41,093 nt of DNA from an uncultured Bacteroidia bacterium (lineage in GTDB: Bacteria > Bacteroidota > Bacteroidia > Bacteroidales > UBA932). Shown one piece after another: positions 20,698-28,708 of this stretch; position 1 is the first letter of the stretch; the number at the start of each line of letters is the position of its first letter. The DNA is taken from assembly GCA_902772985.1 (NCBI GenBank), contig CACYCP010000042.1, positions 1 through 41,093 of the forward strand, read 5' to 3'. The notes under the pieces were generated by a model. That model was not told the origin of the DNA and searched no databases. It saw only the letters and a list, made by a program, of their open reading frames with translations. Both the position numbers and the translations under genes were made by a program.

Positions 20698-22212
20698 ATG
20701 GATAAAAACATAGCTTTGAACCCCAACGAGGTTGTGGCTTTCCTCCAAAAAAGGCCGGAAGAATTTACGCGCGAAGACATACTGCGCTTCATCAGCGAGA
20801 AGGGCATCAGGATGATTGATTTCATGTATCCGGCCGAAGACGGTAGGGTTAAGACCCTGAATTTCAGCGTGAACAGCCTCGCATATGCCGAAACCGTGCT
20901 TTCAGAAGGGGAGAGGGTGGACGGCTCCAGTCTTTTCCCCTCCTTCATTGAGGCTGGAAACAGCGATTTATATGTGATTCCGCGTTATCGGACCGCATTT
21001 GTGGATCCTTTCATCCAGATTCCAACCCTATGTCTCCTTTGCGGCTTCTATGACAAAAACGGGGAGCCGTTCGATTGCGCTCCGCACGCCACCCTCATGC
21101 GGGCCGAAAAGGCATTCGAAGCATCCACGGGCCTTCAGTTCGAGGCCATGGGAGAGCTGGAATACTATGTAATCTGCAATGAGGACACGCTTTTCCCCGC
21201 CACGGACCAGAAGGGTTATCACGAGAGCGAACCCTTTGCCAAGCTGAACGATTTTCGCCGCGAATGCATGGACTTCGTCGCAAAAACCGGCGGTCAGATC
21301 AAGTATGGCCACAGTGAAGTGGGTAACTTTACCCTGGACGGAAAAATCTATGAGCAGAACGAAATCGAGTTCCTGCCCTGTCCCGTGGAAACGGCCGCCG
21401 ACCAGCTTCTGCTGGCGAAATGGGTGATACGGAACCTGGCCTGCCGCTACAAACTGGACGTGAGTTTCGCCCCCAAGATTACAACCGGCAAAGCTGGTTC
21501 GGGCATGCACATCCACATGCGCCTGATGAAAGACGGCCGTAACGTAACTCTTGGCGCCGACAACCGCCTGTCGGAGGAATCCCTACGCGCCATTGCCGGC
21601 CTTATGACCCTGGCTCCGTCCATCACTGCCTTCGGCAATAAGAATCCCACCTCCTATTTCCGCCTTGTGCCACATCAGGAGGCTCCCACCAATGTGTGCT
21701 GGGGCGACTGCAACCGAAGTGCCCTGGTTCGCGTTCCCCTTGGCTGGAGCGCCGGAGTGGACATGTGCTCCCGCGCCAACCCTCTGGAAAAGGCCGGGGC
21801 CAAGGACACGCGAGGCAAGCAAACCTTCGAGATGCGCAGCCCGGATTGCTCGGCCGATATCTATCAGCTTATGGCAGGCCTTTGCGTCGCTGCCCGGAAG
21901 GGCCTTGAAATGCCCCGGGAGCAGGCTTTGCAGATAGCCCGCGAAAAATACGTGGACATGGACATCCACCGTAGTGAGAATGCCGACCGCCTGGCCAGTC
22001 TTGACTCCCTTCCCACTTGCTGCACCCAGAGCGCCAGGTGCCTGGAAAAAGACCGTGCCGTGTATGAGGAGGCCGACGTTTTCAGGCCCCGCATGATTGA
22101 CGGTATAATCAAGGCCCTTCGCTCTTACGATGACGCCCAGCTTCACCGCGAAGCCCGGGGCGACACCAAGCTTATGCGAAAACTCGTTGCCCAATATTTT
22201 TATTGCGGATAA
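20698..22212 (+). CDS. glnA: Type I glutamine synthetase-like protein
   Basis: A 504-residue cytoplasmic protein without signal. It shows GS type I blocks: the beta-grasp domain (IDFMYPAEDGRVKTL), GELEYYV, YEQNEIEF, GSGMHIHM (ATP/metal site), NPTSYFRLVPHQEAPTN and NRSALVRVP. It would make glutamine from glutamate, ammonia and ATP. The segment that in adenylylated enzymes reads NLYxLP is here ASLDSLPTCC, so the modifiable tyrosine is missing and adenylyl control is not expected. The setting is odd: 15 bases after GH127 and 3 bases before an exported metallohydrolase, in a unit otherwise devoted to glycan breakdown. A gamma-glutamyl-polyamine or other amide-ligase role within the GS family cannot be excluded, but the ammonia and ATP site motifs look ordinary. 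Confidence 0.88.
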   Translation: MDKNIALNPNEVVAFLQKRPEEFTREDILRFISEKGIRMIDFMYPAEDGRVKTLNFSVNSLAYAETVLSEGERVDGSSLFPSFIEAGNSDLYVIPRYRTAFVDPFIQIPTLCLLCGFYDKNGEPFDCAPHATLMRAEKAFEASTGLQFEAMGELEYYVICNEDTLFPATDQKGYHESEPFAKLNDFRRECMDFVAKTGGQIKYGHSEVGNFTLDGKIYEQNEIEFLPCPVETAADQLLLAKWVIRNLACRYKLDVSFAPKITTGKAGSGMHIHMRLMKDGRNVTLGADNRLSEESLRAIAGLMTLAPSITAFGNKNPTSYFRLVPHQEAPTNVCWGDCNRSALVRVPLGWSAGVDMCSRANPLEKAGAKDTRGKQTFEMRSPDCSADIYQLMAGLCVAARKGLEMPREQALQIAREKYVDMDIHRSENADRLASLDSLPTCCTQSARCLEKDRAVYEEADVFRPRMIDGIIKALRSYDDAQLHREARGDTKLMRKLVAQYFYCG

Positions 22213-22215
22213 ATT

Positions 22216-23103
22216 ATGGACAGAAGAGATTTCATTAAGATTTCAGGGACCGCCGCCGCAGGTATGGCCCTGGTGGGCTGTGGCAGCTCCTCCTCGGAAA
22301 AGCTTGGTCATTTTTCACTTACCCAGATTTCATCGGCAACCGATACCATAGGTGAGTCATACCTGATGAAAACCTCCGGAGGAAAGGTCATTATGGTGGA
22401 CGGAGGCTATGCATCCGATGTGGAAAAACTTCGCGGTCACCTTGCAAAGGCCGGGAATCACGTGGACCTGTGGTTCATCACCCATCCGCACGAGGATCAT
22501 ATGGAGGCCCTTGCAACCATTTTGAACGATCCCAAGGATATCACCATCGGCAAGGTGATTTATTCCCGCGTACCGGATGAATTCCTGAACTGTGAGCCCG
22601 GTAGCGCCGACGCCGCCCGTTCCTATTACCGTGCCCTGGATGACTTCATGGACGGTACCGATTTCATCAACGTGCATCAGGCAGGAGAGCGTTTCGACAT
22701 TGACGGCGTCGGAATCATGATTCTTAGCGTGGCCGATATGAGCCTTCCCGTGAAGCATTTCAACGAACAGTCGATGATTATCCGAATGTGGGACGACAGC
22801 AAGAGCGTTGTGTTCCTGGGAGATGCCGAAGTGTGCCGCGGTGACAGCGTGCTGGCTCAGTACAAAGAGTATCTGGACTGTGACTACCTTCAGATGGCAC
22901 ACCACGGCCAGAACGGCTGCTCGGAGGATTTCTACAAGGCAATCAATTTCCGCGCTTGTCTCTGGCCCACACCTTCATGGGTTTGGGCGCCGTCTCCGGA
23001 AAACACTTGGCTGAAAACCTGGGACACCCGCCGCTGGATGGATGAAAAGGGTATTACCGAGCATCATGCCAGCTGCGAGGAAGAGGACTGGACTTTGGAA
23101 TAG
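22216..23103 (+). CDS. Tat-signal metallo-beta-lactamase-fold hydrolase
   Basis: A 295-residue protein. MDRRDFIKISG is a twin-arginine motif, followed by a hydrophobic stretch and a lipobox-like LVGC (Cys22), so it is probably a Tat-exported lipoprotein. The MBL fold is shown by IMVDGG (D62), the metal motif THPHEDHME (H90, H92, D94, H95), a later FLGDAE and MAHHGQNG. This arrangement is closest to ComEC/Rec2-type MBL hydrolases, which often act on phosphodiesters; the substrate here is unknown. It starts 3 bases after the glutamine synthetase stop and is the last intact gene of the unit. The 139 bases after it hold a decayed PA14 fragment. Confidence 0.82.
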   Translation: MDRRDFIKISGTAAAGMALVGCGSSSSEKLGHFSLTQISSATDTIGESYLMKTSGGKVIMVDGGYASDVEKLRGHLAKAGNHVDLWFITHPHEDHMEALATILNDPKDITIGKVIYSRVPDEFLNCEPGSADAARSYYRALDDFMDGTDFINVHQAGERFDIDGVGIMILSVADMSLPVKHFNEQSMIIRMWDDSKSVVFLGDAEVCRGDSVLAQYKEYLDCDYLQMAHHGQNGCSEDFYKAINFRACLWPTPSWVWAPSPENTWLKTWDTRRWMDEKGITEHHASCEEEDWTLE

Positions 23104-23116
23104 CCGTGAAATGTAA

Positions 23117-23230
23117 GAGATTAGTTATTATTTCGAGGACTGTGAGGGCCAGGTCCTGGACGCATGGCTTGCCGGCCCCGGCGGGCAGATGATAGCTTTG
23201 GCCGAATGGAATCTATACCGAAACGAATAA
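23117..23230 (+). pseudogene. Decayed C-terminus of a PA14-tailed enzyme (GH92-like tail)
   Basis: Between the MBL gene and the GH78-GH3 gene, one frame is open for 37 codons without a usable start. Its product contains YYFEDCEGQVLDAWLAGPGG and ends LYRNE. This aligns with the extreme C-terminus of both GH92 proteins here (LLYFEDYEGQQLSWSWKAPG ... RLFYK; LIYLEDYEGQRLAWLWKAPG ... NIFYK), sharing the FED-EGQ-L-W-GP/APG pattern and the distance to the stop. An in-frame TAA at 23114-23116 closes it upstream. It is best explained as the last 35 or so residues of a deleted PA14-tailed gene. Chance similarity over so short a stretch is unlikely but not excluded. Confidence 0.65.
23193..23200 (+). 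promoter_or_regulatory. Possible -7 box TAGCTTTG before GH78-GH3
   Basis: TAGCTTTG matches TAnnTTTG and lies 42 bases before the ATG at 23243, inside the PA14 remnant. It is the only full match on this strand in the 139-base gap. With no -33 element seen, a chance match is quite possible. Confidence 0.3.
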
Positions 23231-23242
23231 TTTGAAATATTG

Positions 23243-26200
23243 ATGAGAAGAGTAGTATTTGCATTGGCGGCAATCCTGCTGGCGGAATGCCGGCAAACAG
23301 CCGTTACCCCCGAAAACACCGCAGTGTGGACTCCGCCGCAGGAGGAAATCCTTGCCGCTCCACAAACCCTTGGTTGCGCCCAGGCCACATCGGCCCCCAA
23401 TCAATGGATTGCTTTCCGTAAGGATGTAAAACTGGATGCCGTGCCAGGCTCGGCCCTTGCACGAATTGCCGTGGACAGTAAGTACTGGCTGTGGGTGAAC
23501 GGGGAGCCGGTGATTTTTGAAGGAGGCCTGAAACGCGGCCCTAATCCCGGCGACAGCTATTTTGACGCTGTTGAACTGGCCCCTTACCTGAAGGCGGGGG
23601 AGAACCGCATTGCACTGCTTCTCTGGTATTTCGGCAAGGATGGTTTTTCGCATCTGAGCAGTGGTACGCCGCAGCTTTGGTTCGACTGTCCGGCCCTTGG
23701 AGAAGGAGGATGGCTTTGCCGTGTACATCCTGCTTACGGAACGGCAAGCGAACTCCCGGCTCCGAATTACCGCCTTCCGGAATCCAGCATTGCTTTCGAT
23801 GCCAGGGCCGATATCGGCTTCTGGCAGGACGGCAGTCTTGAGGGCTTTGCTCCGGCCGTTACATTGGAGGGCAGCCTGGGCGCCTTGCACATCCGTCCCA
23901 TTCCGCAGTGGAAAGACTTCGGCATTAAGGAGGTAGCCTTTGAAACTCACCCTGGTCCTGCGGCCGATACCCTTGTAGCCATTCTTCCGCACAATATGCA
24001 GATGACGCCGATTTTGTCGGTAGAAGACCCCGACGGCGGGCATCATATTATTATTGAAACCGACCACGCCAAAGTAGGGGAGCAGTGCCTGAGGGCATCA
24101 TATACCACCAAGGCCGGCGCACAGGAGTACGAGTCCCTGGGCTGGCTTAGCGGACAAAAGATTATCCTTACCGTAGAGCATGGAGCCCGGGTTACTGGCC
24201 TGAAATACAGGGAAACCGGTTATGACACCGCCCCGGAAGGAAGGTTCAGTTGCTCCGATCCTTTCTTCAACCGCTTCTGGGAGAAGGGCTTACGCACAAT
24301 ATACGTCAATTCCCGTGACAGTTTCTTCGATTGTCCGGATCGTGAGCGCGCCCAGTGGTGGGGAGACATTGTTACCATTCTGGGGGAGAGTTTCTATACC
24401 TACACACCCTCTTTGCATGGACTTATCCGCAAGGGAATCCGCGAACTGGTTGACTGGCAGCGCCCGGATGACATCCTTTTTTCGCCCATTCCCGGCAATT
24501 ATGGCGTTGAACTGCCCTGTCAGATGCTGGCTGCCGTAGGCCGTTATGGCATCTGGACTTATTACATGAATACCGGTGACGTGGAGACCATACGCTATGC
24601 CTTCCCCAAGATCAAGAAGTATCTGGATACTTATCATATCGGCCCTGACGGACTGCTGGAGTGGCACAACGGTGACTGGAACTGGGGCGACTGGGGGGGC
24701 AATCGTGATATGCGCCTGCTGCAGAACCTTTGGTATGTGCTTGCCCTTCAAGCCCTTTCCGATATGGCCGACATCGTTGGAGAGGAAGGTGAGGGCGGCG
24801 CCATCTGGGACCGGATGACTTCGCTTCGAAAAGCCGTCAACCAGGTTTGCTGGAATGGCAGTTGTTACAGGCATCCCGGCTACGATGGGGAAACCGACGA
24901 CCGGGTGCAGGCCCTTGCAGTGCTTTCCGGTACGGCAAGCCGGGAAAAGTATGACGCCATTTTCGAGGTCCTGAAAACCCAGGAACACGCCAGTCCTTAT
25001 ATGGAAAAATATGTAATGGAAGCGTTGTTCGCGATTGGCCATGGCGACTATGCCCTGGAACGTGAGCGCCGCCGCTACGAATTCATGGTTAACCATCCTT
25101 TCCACGATACTCTCTTCGAAAACTGGAACGTGGGTGTGGACGGAGACTGGGACTGCGGCAGCGTGAACCACGCCTGGAGCGGCGGCCCCCTGGCCGTTTT
25201 CCCCACCAGGATGTTCGGCGCAGTGCCAACCGAGCCGGGCTGGAAAGCTTTCTCTGTGAGACTTGATCCGAATATTTTCCCTTCCTGCAGCCTTTCTTTC
25301 CCCACGGTGGCCGGATCAGTGTCGCTCGCTTACGATGCCAAAGCCGCCACTTTGGAAGTGCAGGTTCCAAAGGGCTCATCGGCCAATGTGGATATTCCTT
25401 GGGTGGCGAAAAATTATACCCTGGGGCCCGGAAAGCACAAGTTGGAATTTGGAAAAAAGGATTCTGCCAAGGGGGCATATCTTTACCAGGACCCTTCCCA
25501 GCCGGTGGAAAAGAGGGTCAAGGATTTGATGAAAAGGATGAGCCTGGAAGAAAAAACGGCCCAGCTGACGGCCCAGCTGCTGTTTATGGATAATTATTAT
25601 GCCGAGCGGAATTATAATGCCGGACATATCAGAAATGTAGGGCACTTCCTTCCGGACGGAGGTCTTCGGAACGATCCCGCTACGGTTGCCCAGCGTATCA
25701 ATGACGATACCCGCCGCTCCATAGAGGCCAGCCGATGGGGCATTCCTGTCCTTCAGCACGGTGAGGCGCTGCACGGTGCCCAGTGGGGTAATGCCACCTG
25801 TTTTCCGCAGAGCATAGGCATGGCTGCGACCTTCGATGAAAATCTGTATTACCAGGTGGGACAGGTCGTGGCAGAGGAACTTCGGGCCGTAGGCGTAAGG
25901 CAGGTCTATGCGCCGGTGATTAACATCACCCGTGACCAGCGCTGGGGCCGCGGCCAGGAAAGCTACGGCGAGGACGTGCTGCTGAACTCCCGTATGGGTG
26001 TTGCCTATGTCAAGGCCCTGGAAGAGGGCGGCGTGGTGGCCACTCCCAAGCATTTCGTGGACAATTACGGAGAGGGCGGCCACGATTCCTTTGCCTCCAT
26101 CACATCCTGGCGGGAGCTCCGGGAAGTATATCTGGAGCCGTTCCGTGCCTGTGTTCAGGAGGGCGGAGCCAGAGGAATAATGAGCGCCTACAATTCTGTG

Positions 26201-27637
26201 GACGGCATTCCTGCCAGTTGCAGCAAAGTGCTGCTAAGGGACATTCTCAAAGATGAATGGGGCTTCAAGGGAATAGTGGTTTCGGATTACGGTGCAGTGG
26301 AAATCGTAAACAATCACCACCGTCTTACCGAAAACGAGGAGGAGGCGCTGGCCTTATGCATCAATAACGGTTTGGATTTGCAGCTTGCAAATACCAACAG
26401 CAAAATACAGATGCTCGTCGAAGATGGAAGCATAGACCGCAAGGCACTTGACCAGGCTGTGGAGCGCGTTCTCAGGATTAAGTTTGAACTTGGCCTTTTT
26501 GACCAGCCTTATGCCGATCCGGAAAAGGCCGCGGCCCTGGTGCGCAGCGATGCCCACAGGGAATTGGCCTATGAAGCGGCCTGCAAGTCTATGACTCTCC
26601 TTAAGAACAATGGTATCCTGCCGCTAAAACCGGGTTCGGTACGCCGGATTGGACTTTTCGGCCCTGCTGCCAATATGCTGAACCTGGGCGATTACAGCGG
26701 AGGCCGGGGCGGATGGAAAGGAGAAGGCGGAATTACTCCCTACCAAGGGCTGAAGAAAGCTTTCGAGGGAAAGGGAGAGGTCCTGCTGAATCCCGATCCA
26801 AAAAGTTGCGACGTGCTGCTGTTCTTCCCCACTATCACCGAGGAAGAAGGCCAGGACCGCAGCAGTTTCGCCCTGCCATCGGCTCACGAAACCCGCTATG
26901 TGGAATCTTCCGGCGGTCTTATCGTTGCCGGTATCAGCGAGAGGGTTATAGAGGTGGACCAGGAAAAGATGGTGCGCGATCTTATTGCAACGGGAAAGCC
27001 GGTGGTGGCCGTGCTTCATAACGGTGCCGTAATCGATATCTCCGGCTGGGTTGACGATGCTGCTGCCGTTCTGGAGGCTTGGTATTCCGGAGAACAGGGT
27101 GGCCGCGCCATTGCCGATATTCTTACGGGAGAGCGCAACCCTGGAGGACGTCTCCCCATGAGCTGGGTGCGGAACATCGGCCAGAATCCTTATTACTATT
27201 CCATCAAGCCCAGCGGCCGCGGTTACGGATATGTCGAGAATGACGGTTCCCCGCTCTTCCCCTTTGGCTTCGGGCTAAGTTATACTACCTTTGAATACAG
27301 TGACTTCCGGCTGCCAGATCAGTTGGAGGCGGGAGAAAGCCTGAAAGTGAAAGTGACGCTTACCAATACCGGCTCCGTCTCCGGCGACGAGGTGGTCCAG
27401 CTTTATGCGCATGACGAGGTCGCTTCGGTAGTGCGCCCCATGAAGGAACTGGTGGCCTTCACGCGTGTTACACTTGCTCCCGGAGAGTCCCGGGAAGTGG
27501 AACTGGAAGTGCCCTACAGGCGTTTTGCCCTTTGGGATGCCAATATGGTGCAGCGCATGGAAGAAGGCTGGTTCTCGCTATGGCTTGGGCGTGATGCTTC
27601 CACCAAAATCATCGGCGGAAGGGTTTATGTGAAATAA
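23243..27637 (+). CDS. GH78-like alpha-L-rhamnosidase fused to GH3 glycosidase
   Basis: A 1464-residue protein from the ATG at 23243; a TTG just before it is less likely. The N-terminus MRRVVFALAAILLAEC is signal-like with a possible lipidated Cys. Residues about 30-350 are beta-sandwich domains of the GH78 type (YWLWVNGEPVIFEGG). The (alpha/alpha)6 barrel follows with DCPDRERAQWWGD (363-375) and E626 in DTLFENW, then NHAWSGGP. Without a break the chain continues at about 748 with YLYQDPSQPVEKRVKDLMKR, a standard GH3 start. D1015 (VVSDYG) is the GH3 nucleophile, the acid/base is probably in EEEGQDR, and a fibronectin-III-like domain (TNTGSVSGDEVVQLYAHD) ends it. Both catalytic modules look complete. 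Expected action: release of alpha-L-rhamnose plus a beta-linked sugar next to it, on one oligosaccharide. Confidence 0.86.
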   Translation: MRRVVFALAAILLAECRQTAVTPENTAVWTPPQEEILAAPQTLGCAQATSAPNQWIAFRKDVKLDAVPGSALARIAVDSKYWLWVNGEPVIFEGGLKRGPNPGDSYFDAVELAPYLKAGENRIALLLWYFGKDGFSHLSSGTPQLWFDCPALGEGGWLCRVHPAYGTASELPAPNYRLPESSIAFDARADIGFWQDGSLEGFAPAVTLEGSLGALHIRPIPQWKDFGIKEVAFETHPGPAADTLVAILPHNMQMTPILSVEDPDGGHHIIIETDHAKVGEQCLRASYTTKAGAQEYESLGWLSGQKIILTVEHGARVTGLKYRETGYDTAPEGRFSCSDPFFNRFWEKGLRTIYVNSRDSFFDCPDRERAQWWGDIVTILGESFYTYTPSLHGLIRKGIRELVDWQRPDDILFSPIPGNYGVELPCQMLAAVGRYGIWTYYMNTGDVETIRYAFPKIKKYLDTYHIGPDGLLEWHNGDWNWGDWGGNRDMRLLQNLWYVLALQALSDMADIVGEEGEGGAIWDRMTSLRKAVNQVCWNGSCYRHPGYDGETDDRVQALAVLSGTASREKYDAIFEVLKTQEHASPYMEKYVMEALFAIGHGDYALERERRRYEFMVNHPFHDTLFENWNVGVDGDWDCGSVNHAWSGGPLAVFPTRMFGAVPTEPGWKAFSVRLDPNIFPSCSLSFPTVAGSVSLAYDAKAATLEVQVPKGSSANVDIPWVAKNYTLGPGKHKLEFGKKDSAKGAYLYQDPSQPVEKRVKDLMKRMSLEEKTAQLTAQLLFMDNYYAERNYNAGHIRNVGHFLPDGGLRNDPATVAQRINDDTRRSIEASRWGIPVLQHGEALHGAQWGNATCFPQSIGMAATFDENLYYQVGQVVAEELRAVGVRQVYAPVINITRDQRWGRGQESYGEDVLLNSRMGVAYVKALEEGGVVATPKHFVDNYGEGGHDSFASITSWRELREVYLEPFRACVQEGGARGIMSAYNSVDGIPASCSKVLLRDILKDEWGFKGIVVSDYGAVEIVNNHHRLTENEEEALALCINNGLDLQLANTNSKIQMLVEDGSIDRKALDQAVERVLRIKFELGLFDQPYADPEKAAALVRSDAHRELAYEAACKSMTLLKNNGILPLKPGSVRRIGLFGPAANMLNLGDYSGGRGGWKGEGGITPYQGLKKAFEGKGEVLLNPDPKSCDVLLFFPTITEEEGQDRSSFALPSAHETRYVESSGGLIVAGISERVIEVDQEKMVRDLIATGKPVVAVLHNGAVIDISGWVDDAAAVLEAWYSGEQGGRAIADILTGERNPGGRLPMSWVRNIGQNPYYYSIKPSGRGYGYVENDGSPLFPFGFGLSYTTFEYSDFRLPDQLEAGESLKVKVTLTNTGSVSGDEVVQLYAHDEVASVVRPMKELVAFTRVTLAPGESREVELEVPYRRFALWDANMVQRMEEGWFSLWLGRDASTKIIGGRVYVK

Positions 27638-27675
27638 TCAGACCGGGGAAAAGAAACAAGATTCAATAAGAGTAT

Positions 27676-28707
27676 ATGGACAGGAGAAAATTCATCAAAG
27701 TGACGGGCACAACTGCTCTGATGGCCGGGACTATGCCCATATCTTCTTCATGCAACAGGAAAAAAGAGCTTGCAGGGGCGCTTCCGCCCATCGATCCCTC
27801 CCAAATTACCCGCGACGTGGATGTGCTCCCGCCGCTCAACGTCAAGGAAATCCGCATTAAAATTGGCGCCACCGCCCCTTTCGGCGTACTGCACCTTTCC
27901 GACACTCACATTGTCCGGGCCGATGACCGCGACGACGAAAGGAAAATCGCCCTGGCCTCCCGCCGGGTCCGGAGTATGGCCTATGGGGAGCATTACCTGG
28001 ACGAGGCAATACGCTATGCCAGGGACAATGGCCTGTATATGATGCATACCGGGGACCTTTACGACTTTGTCTCCGAGGCCAATCTGGACAGCTGCGCCCA
28101 GCACATGCTGGCTGCCGACTGGTTCGTGTGCGCCGGCAATCACGAATATTCCAAATATGTGGGGGAAGCCAAGGAGGACGAGGCCTACAAAGCCAGCAGC
28201 AGGGAGGCCGTACAAGGTGCGTTCCCTAACGATCTTACTTTTGCCAGCCGCATCATCAACGGAGTAAATTTCGTGGCCCTGGACGATGTTTATTATAATT
28301 TCACGGAGCGTCAGCACGAGCTTATGCAGGAGGAAATGAAAAAGGGCCTTCCCGTGGTTATGCTGTGCCATGTGCCGCTGTACACACCCCAGGCTCTCTC
28401 CGATGAACTTCGTTTCACCGACGGCAACTGCGGATATTTGACCGGCGTTCCGGAGGAATTCACTTCGAAGTACGACCCCGGTGTCACCTATCCTCCGGGG
28501 CAGGAATGGCGCTACCGCAAGGTGCAGCAGCACTCCGACAAGCCAACCCTGGATTTCCTGGCCTGGCTCAAGGAGCAGAAGCTTTTGAAAGCCATACTTT
28601 GCGGGCACTGCCACCGCTATTACGAAGAAAGATTTTCCAAAACAGCAATCCTGTATGCCGTCACTGCAACCTACAAGGGCGGTGTTCAGGCAGTTTATTT
28701 CGAATAG
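27676..28707 (+). CDS. Tat-signal calcineurin-like metallophosphoesterase
   Basis: A 343-residue protein. MDRRKFIKVTG is a twin-arginine motif; SSSC (about 23-26) could be a lipobox. The five metallophosphoesterase blocks appear in order: LSDTHI (D, H), HTGDLYDF (D), AGNHEYS (N, H), CHVPLY (H) and CGHCHRYYE (H, H). This is a complete dinuclear metal site. The family hydrolyses phosphomonoesters or diesters; the substrate here is unknown. It lies 38 bases after GH78-GH3 and 1 base before the GH43 gene, so it is tightly co-transcribed with an arabinan-type enzyme. Confidence 0.85.
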   Translation: MDRRKFIKVTGTTALMAGTMPISSSCNRKKELAGALPPIDPSQITRDVDVLPPLNVKEIRIKIGATAPFGVLHLSDTHIVRADDRDDERKIALASRRVRSMAYGEHYLDEAIRYARDNGLYMMHTGDLYDFVSEANLDSCAQHMLAADWFVCAGNHEYSKYVGEAKEDEAYKASSREAVQGAFPNDLTFASRIINGVNFVALDDVYYNFTERQHELMQEEMKKGLPVVMLCHVPLYTPQALSDELRFTDGNCGYLTGVPEEFTSKYDPGVTYPPGQEWRYRKVQQHSDKPTLDFLAWLKEQKLLKAILCGHCHRYYEERFSKTAILYAVTATYKGGVQAVYFE

Positions 28708-28708
28708 T

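Noticed and set aside
23104-23113. CCGTG after the MBL stop, also present after the second GH92 stop (36120)
   Set aside because: Considered as a duplicated junction, but the shared run (TAGCCGTG) is too short and the following bases do not align convincingly.
23170-23187. GC-rich self-complementary run (GCCGGCCCCGGCGGGC) as a terminator
   Set aside because: The stem is short, no T-run follows, and the bases are explained as the AGPGG codons of the PA14 remnant.
23228-23234. TAATTTG close to the GH78-GH3 start
   Set aside because: The spacer between TA and TTTG is one base short and the site is only 8 bases from the ATG, too close for a promoter with any leader.
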